A stretch of DNA of 64,000 nucleotides from assembly GCA_973895155.1 (NCBI GenBank), contig OZ316895.1, forward strand, positions 6,696,001 to 6,760,000, read 5' to 3'. Positions 59,281 through 64,000 of this stretch are shown piece after piece (position 1 is the first letter of the stretch; each line of letters begins with the position of its first letter). The notes beneath the pieces are model-generated. The model searched no databases. It was not told where the DNA came from and saw nothing but the letters and a program-made list of their open reading frames with translations. The DNA is from Marsupella aquatica. Lineage: Eukaryota; Marchantiophyta. The position numbers were made by a program, and so were the translations under genes.

Positions 59281-60027
59281 TTAGCTGGCAATTACTTGAG
59301 GTGCTCCACTGTAATGCGGTCCCCAAGCCATCCTCATGGGAGCCATGGCATCCTCATCACTGACAATACGAATCCTTCGCCTTAGCGAATCGTCCCCACT
59401 GCCCACAATCCCACCAAGATCTCGGTGCCTGTTCTGCAACGCTTGTCTGATGAGAATTTTGGGAACCTCGTTGTCCGAACGGAGGATTTTGCGGACCTCG
59501 TTGGCTAACTCCACAATTTCCTGGTCAACACAAGCGGCTCCGATCTGTCTCAAGGACTCCTCGAGCAGGAAGAGGTACTCGTGGTTCTCTCCTGCGGGAC
59601 CTCGACTTCGGGCAATCTGCTCCGCCATAACCTGTAATGGCGCCGGGCCCAGATAACACAAGTTGGAGCTGCTGGGTGTGGCGATGTAGGTGAGAGCATC
59701 ACACACTGCTGGGGTGTGGGGGGAAGCAGCAGTGTAAACATCGAAAGAAGCTCTCACATCGTACGTCCTCTCTCTTTGATTCAGGTACGCCTCCACTAGT
59801 TGGGCTTCAACAGAGGCAGTCACTCTGTAGGCAACTCCCCATGTCTCTGCACCTTCTTGCTCCTCCAAAGTAAGAGTTCTCCCGGGTCTTTGTTGCGTGC
59901 CTCGGAAATCAATACACGCTTGATGGAATACCCGCCTGTAATTCTTCACATATCCGACCACCCGTTCTTCAAAGCTGAAGCTTGGCTTCCAGATGAGTGA
60001 GCCATAGCCAAACACCCACAGCACCAT
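59281..60027 (-). CDS. Gamma-glutamylcyclotransferase, ChaC type (GGCT2-like)
   Basis: Cytosolic enzyme expected to cleave the gamma-glutamyl bond of glutathione, giving 5-oxoproline and Cys-Gly, in glutathione turnover. The start MVLWVFGYGSLIWKPSF carries the family's GYGSLIW loop; then come FHQACIDFRGTQQRPGRTLTL and WGVAYRV. The Glu in YLNQRERTYD aligns with the catalytic Glu of ChaC proteins, followed by ALTYIATP, YLGPAPLQVMAEQI and SRGPAGENHEYLFLLEESL. Using this Met the protein has 248 residues, slightly longer than plant relatives because of a tail after about residue 190. The frame stays open to a Met at 60,243, adding 72 Arg/Ser-rich residues that could be an organelle transit peptide. 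One exon, no lesions. Low sequence conservation of the extension would favour the shorter start. Confidence 0.92.
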   Translation of the reverse strand: MVLWVFGYGSLIWKPSFSFEERVVGYVKNYRRVFHQACIDFRGTQQRPGRTLTLEEQEGAETWGVAYRVTASVEAQLVEAYLNQRERTYDVRASFDVYTAASPHTPAVCDALTYIATPSSSNLCYLGPAPLQVMAEQIARSRGPAGENHEYLFLLEESLRQIGAACVDQEIVELANEVRKILRSDNEVPKILIRQALQNRHRDLGGIVGSGDDSLRRRIRIVSDEDAMAPMRMAWGPHYSGAPQVIAS

Positions 60028-60249
60028 CTTCGAAACACCTGAGTTTACTCCACCGCCAGTCGATTGATTGCCTAAGTTGCGCAGAAAGGGTGCCCAGCCA
60101 CGCAACCAACGTCTGCTTCCCCTATATACTCTGAAGCGAGAATGGAGAATGAGACCAAAGCTTTGCCAAACTCGCAACCTTAATTTGCTTGGCTGCGCGG
60201 CCCATTCCACGCTGGCTCTGCTTCGGTATCCCGCGATTGTCATGAAAAC

Positions 60250-60567
60250 TTAACTCGCCATTGCTCCGAATAGATCACAATCTATTTGATCTTCTCCCTT
60301 CGATCCTCTCCTCCACTGCACAGTCTGGATTGGGTATTTCCTTGACTGTTTAATCTCAGTGTTCTGTAGCCTGCTCAGAAATGCCAGTACTGTAGGAGCT
60401 CTTCTTTCGAGCTCTGCAGCGATGTCAGTGGCTGGATGCAGGTGCACTGAATTGATTATCCAACGTTTACCACCCACTTTTGCAAGATCCGTGGGAACCG
60501 CCCTTCCTCTCTTGCCTAGTTGGAAATGGCCGGAGATTTTAGACTCCCTCCAAAGTCTCGCCCCCAA
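60250..60567 (-). other. Upstream ORF in the ChaC leader
   Basis: A 105-codon frame beginning MGARLWRESKISGHFQLG ends 7 bp before the upstream Met (60,243) of the ChaC frame, on the same strand. It has no recognisable domain. If it lies in the transcript leader it could act as an inhibitory upstream ORF; if not, it is chance. Confidence 0.3.
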
Positions 60568-62360
60568 TGAGTGATTCTAAGGTGGAACTCGACATCTAAG
60601 CTAAATACCGCCACCTTTTTCCACAAAATAATCTATCAAGAAAAGACGAGGGAAAAAAACTACCCCCCTGTGCTGTGCTTTACTCGCTTCCCCTAATGAC
60701 CAACGCGCAAACCCTTGCCTCATACATTGCACCTGGACGGGGAAGCGGACTGCGGCCAGTGCATCTGGTCCGGAGGACACGGCGTTCGGAGCAGGGTGGA
60801 TCTACTTTCTTGACGATACACGTAGATTCGAAGAGACTCGCAGAACTGGGACACCAGAAGTACAGTCGCGCGTCTTGGGGTCGGCCTGTTGGGGGGAGGG
60901 AGAACCAAATCCCCGCTCCCTCACTTCTGCTCCGGCGATCGGTCGGAGGTTGAGCTGTTGAAGGGAAAGCCGAAAAACGGAGAGACGTGGTGGTACAGAG
61001 ATTCAATGATGGATTTGTAACAAATCCCTGAAAAACGTTCGGGTCGGTGGATGGACGGTCAGCGGCGGGCTTTGGTTGGGCTTATAGCTTATGCCTTCTT
61101 CGTCGTCACACAACAATCAACAACAAGCATGGTACGATCCCCTCACGGAGGCACCGTGTGTGGCAACCGTAGTGAATGGCACTCATCACTCTAACTCTCT
61201 CAGAGTACTAAATAATTAATTTAACTGGACTTTAACTGGACTGGACGACTGGCTTGCCAGGCGCAAGGAAGGAAGGGTTTTGCCGCAGCCTATCAATCGA
61301 GCGAAGGTATGGGTCAGCAGGACTGGAATGTCCACTCCCACTGCACTACTGGTACTGGAGAATAAGTTGGGCAGCAACAAGACTGCCATTAGTTGAGAGA
61401 CCATCGGAGGTGCAGAGAACGAGACATTCACGGCGGACGGCGTGCAAATGGGCAGTCGAACCGAACGGAGCAGCAACTGGATAGCCTAACTTCCCCAGAT
61501 GCTAATGCTAATGCTAATGCACGGAATGAGTGGAGTGGAACGACTGCACGGCGATAATTATAGGCAGAAAACTCTCAATCGGTGAACGGTGACGATTGTG
61601 CTGTGCAGAAGCGGGGCCCTCTGCTCCGATCATACTACAGTAGGCTAAATTCTACACTGTGGTGGGGGTATAGCACGAGCAAAATGTGGGGCAGTTAGGA
61701 CCGCAGGGATCTAGGTCTCACCCGACTGCAGTGCTATGATTTGCGCACTCATACCAGTGTGTAGAAAAATTAATAAATATCTTGTCATATATAACACAGG
61801 GCCCAAGGGCAAAAACGCCAAACGGGGAGAAAAGGCGAAACGAGATCCAAAGGCAACCCAATGAAGGGGAGGAAAGAGGGGAAATATGTTGTCCGTGTGG
61901 CATGTTGGTGTTCGCGTGGTGAGTTGGAAAAAGCCATTGAGCCTCTGTTCAATTAAAACCGTGTGCAAATTTAAGCGTTTCAAATCTACTGTAGAATTTT
62001 GTCTTTGATGATCACCATATAAAGCACGTAATGGGATCCTACTAAGGTAGGGCTTCTCACCGCAGCAAGCCATAATCTTACATTCTTATGGCATACTAAA
62101 ATAAGTAATTTTTGGACATACTTAAATAAGTACAGTAGGGCATGTCAAAGTTTAACAGTAACTCAACTCACTTAGGATTCAGGACATGAAATCTTCTTAT
62201 GTGACAAAATCACTCTGGGCTATCAAAATATGCACCCCATAAAAGTGATACATCAACAAAAAAAAACAACTGGAACACTTTGGTTATGAGAGAACTTTGA
62301 CACACCCTGATAGCTTATGTTTTTGTCATGACAGTAGAAGGTTTATGTCCTAGGTCATAA
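60568..62360. other. Presumed promoter side of the ChaC gene and repeat fragment
   Basis: GC-richer DNA at 60,650-61,700 is a plausible promoter and leader region for the minus-strand gene, with no clear TATA box. ATGCTA triplicates lie at 61,500-61,520. At 61,760-61,890 is a relative of the repeat at 33,220-33,500. ORFs at 60,675-61,006 and 61,711-62,073 are unrecognised. Confidence 0.4.
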
Positions 62361-62363
62361 CTC

Positions 62364-62632
62364 ACTTATTGCCTTGTTATGCCATGATTCTAATAACTTC
62401 ACATCTAAAACGCTACAATGGGACACAAAAGTAACAATGCTCATTGATATAAAAGAAGAGTCGGTTTAACATTGGTATGGAAAGCCCATTCAACTTACTT
62501 ATTGCCTTGCTATGCCACGGTTCTAATAACTTCACATCTAAAAAGCTACAATGGGACACAAAAGTAACAATGCTCATGGATATAAAAGAAGAGTTGGGTT
62601 AACATTGGTATGGAAAGCCCATTCAACTTGCC
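62364..62632 (+). repeat. 133-bp tandem duplication
   Basis: ACTTATTGCCTTG starts copies at 62,364 and 62,497. Each holds TAATAACTTCACATCTAAAA, GGGACACAAAAGTAACAATG and GGTATGGAAAGCCCATTCAA. Only a handful of substitutions are visible, so it is recent. Confidence 0.92.
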
Positions 62633-62765
62633 ACAGCACGGTACAATATAAAAGAACAATTGCCTGGTTTTTGCCACATAGCACAATATAATTTAAAACA
62701 ACAATTGTATTTGGGCCGTTGTCACATAACAGAATCTACTTCTATAATATGTAATCTAGCCAATT

Positions 62766-63021
62766 AGTTTGTGGACCCCTTGAACTCCTGAAAGTCCACC
62801 TTCCCATTACCGTCCACATCGACTCCCTTGATCATCTGCTGATATTTCTTATAACTATGTCCTTCTTTCATGCCCAGGCTCTTCAACACCATCTGCACGT
62901 AGACGAGGCCCTTACTGAACCCTGCTAAGCTTGCTTCTCTTTCGTTTGTTCGTGCCTTGTTCCCTGGGCCCTTAGTCTTAACTAATACGTGGAGGACGTG
63001 CGAACGCTCAAAGTGTAATTT
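62766..63021 (-). pseudogene. Calmodulin-like EF-hand fragment
   Basis: Minus-strand translation ends VLKSLGMKEGHSYKKYQQMI, KGVDVDGNGKVDFQEFKGSTN and a TAA at 62,766. DVDGNGKVDFQEF is a complete EF-hand calcium loop (Asp, Asp, Asn, Val-Asp, Glu positions) and the preceding SLGMKEG linker is typical of plant calmodulin-like (CML) C-termini. Upstream residues (ASLAGFSKGLVYVQ) sit where the third EF-hand should be but lack its loop, and an in-frame stop precedes at about 63,021, with no start codon. It is therefore a truncated relic, or possibly a last exon whose acceptor I could not identify. Confidence 0.65.
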
Positions 63022-63400
63022 TTATTCATTTTGAACTAATGATTATAATTATTATTGGTAATAAGGGAACTTTTAATAGTAAAATGGAAATAACAAGGGG
63101 TAAACAAGAAAAGGGCCTGATCACAGGGGGGTCCCACTTCTTTTACACGGAGTGAGGGCCCAGGGGCCTCGTTGGACAATCTAACAGTAGCGAGAGGCAT
63201 CACCGAGTTAGGAACTGCAATGATGATGCCATGGAAAGGAGTGTTGAGTGATCCAACAAAGAATGATGTCCACCTCTTCCTTCCAAGCATTTCATAATTA
63301 GTCAAGACACCTGGAAAAACTACTTGAGGTGTTCTTCTCAAAATTGAAGCGTCTTTCTTAATATAGCCCGACAATGTGAATTTTGGATGTAAAGTGAAAC
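63022..63400. other. No recognised feature
   Basis: A minus-strand 112-codon ORF at 63,036-63,374 (start MSGYIKKDASILRRTPQVVF) has no recognisable domain. Confidence 0.35.
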
Positions 63401-63437
63401 TATGTGTGTGTGTGTATGTGTGTGCGTGTGTGTGTCA
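63401..63437 (+). repeat. GT/TG microsatellite
   Basis: An interrupted (TG)n tract with single A and C interruptions. Confidence 0.95.
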
Positions 63438-63649
63438 ATGTGTTATGGTCCATGGGGATGGGCAAAGAAAACCCCAGCTTGCTTAGCTTTCATGATACAC
63501 CTATACCTACATGCTATGTCTTCCTATTGAAGTGATTTTGATTTTTATTCTTGTTTATTTTATTTTCCTATTTTTTAATAGTATCCCTCAAACAGTATTA
63601 AAATAGGAAAACCGGTAGAGACTTCCCTCACGCGTACCCACCCCTGTAT

Positions 63650-63997
63650 TGTTAGATATTACTCTAGTCTTTTGACTCATAAGCTAACTACACTTAGGCT
63701 AACTTGGGTTAGGACTTAGCTATTGTTAGCGGTAGTGCTGTTGTGTATATAGCCAGGGCTGATGCCAGACCCTGGTGGAACTTAGGCTCATTGTTACGAA
63801 GCTAGACAGTTGAGAGATAGGGAGAGCTTGTGCTGTGGATGCTTGGTATGGCCGGTCGGCCTAGAGTGCAGTAAAGCTCTTGTGTGTTCCCGTGGACGTA
63901 GCCTCATGTGGAGGTGAACCACGTATCTCTCTGTGTCGACTATTGTGCGTTGGATGGTTCATGGGCTTGCCGTTACGAATGTCGTCTATGCTCAACA
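63650..63997 (+). mobile_element. Copia-type LTR at the right edge, possibly solo
   Basis: A 348-bp stretch begins TGTTAGATATTACTC and ends ATGCTCAACA. It contains GTGTATATAGCC (TATA-like) and GTGAACCACGTATCTCTCTG, a phrase common near the end of plant Copia LTRs. The 5 bp before it are TGTAT and the only 3 bp after it are TGT. That fits a target duplication and a solo LTR, and does not fit the TGG start of a usual primer-binding site. It is unrelated to the 110-bp LTRs at 7.3-13.6 kb. Confidence 0.7.
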
Positions 63998-64000
63998 TGT

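Noticed and set aside
61216-62073. Minus-strand ORFs upstream of the ChaC gene
   Set aside because: No recognisable domain; part overlaps a dispersed repeat related to 33.2 kb.
1-64000. CRISPR arrays or bacterial operons
   Set aside because: The window is eukaryotic: spliced genes, LINE, Copia and hAT elements; the tandem arrays have no spacer structure.

Overview
The window looks like repeat-rich nuclear DNA of a land plant, most likely a non-seed plant (liverwort or other bryophyte; fern or lycophyte possible). The evidence is spliced genes with GT-AG introns, plant-type Copia, LINE, hAT and Kolobok-like elements, A-type and clan-85-type cytochrome P450 remnants, and above all terpene synthases of the microbial type (MTPSL), a family known in non-seed land plants and absent from seed plants. 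No species is assigned. Everything here is read by eye; no search was run.

Layout. 1-19.4 kb: duplicated non-coding DNA, decayed simple repeats, a LINE tail (4.9-5.9 kb), a complete Copia retrotransposon with identical 110-bp LTRs and a TTCGA target duplication (7.31-13.58 kb), and a 2.08-kb insertion (16.35-18.43 kb). 19.4-24.1 kb: an intact four-exon MTPSL gene (19,993-21,975), followed on the opposite strand by a decayed clan-85-type P450 (22.4-24.06 kb). 24.1-30.3 kb: tandem repeats, an unrecognised exon-like ORF, and a decayed multi-exon Kolobok-like transposase gene (minus strand) carrying a 328-bp hAT MITE in one exon. 34.3-36.7 kb: a broken MTPSL copy whose last exon is inverted and abuts a truncated A-type P450. 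37.7-41.8 kb: decayed LINE. 42-50 kb: a second copy of the 1.2 kb and 16-22 kb segments, with a second intact MTPSL (47,841-49,873) and a TIR element (44.15-45.54 kb) with a nested hAT MITE. 50-59 kb: degenerate tandem repeats, including a 36-bp array beside a Helitron-like 3' end. 59.3-60.6 kb: a gamma-glutamylcyclotransferase (ChaC-type) gene on the minus strand. 62.8-63.0 kb: an EF-hand fragment. 63.65-64.0 kb: an LTR.

How it fits together. Two intact terpene synthases, one dead synthase and two dead P450s within 30 kb suggest a specialised-metabolism locus that grew by direct segmental duplication and then decayed through transposon insertion and rearrangement. The two intact synthases share exon sizes, intron phases and about 550 bp of upstream DNA, so they are probably recent paralogues making related mono- or sesquiterpenoid products. 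The ChaC gene (glutathione turnover) appears unrelated to the cluster.
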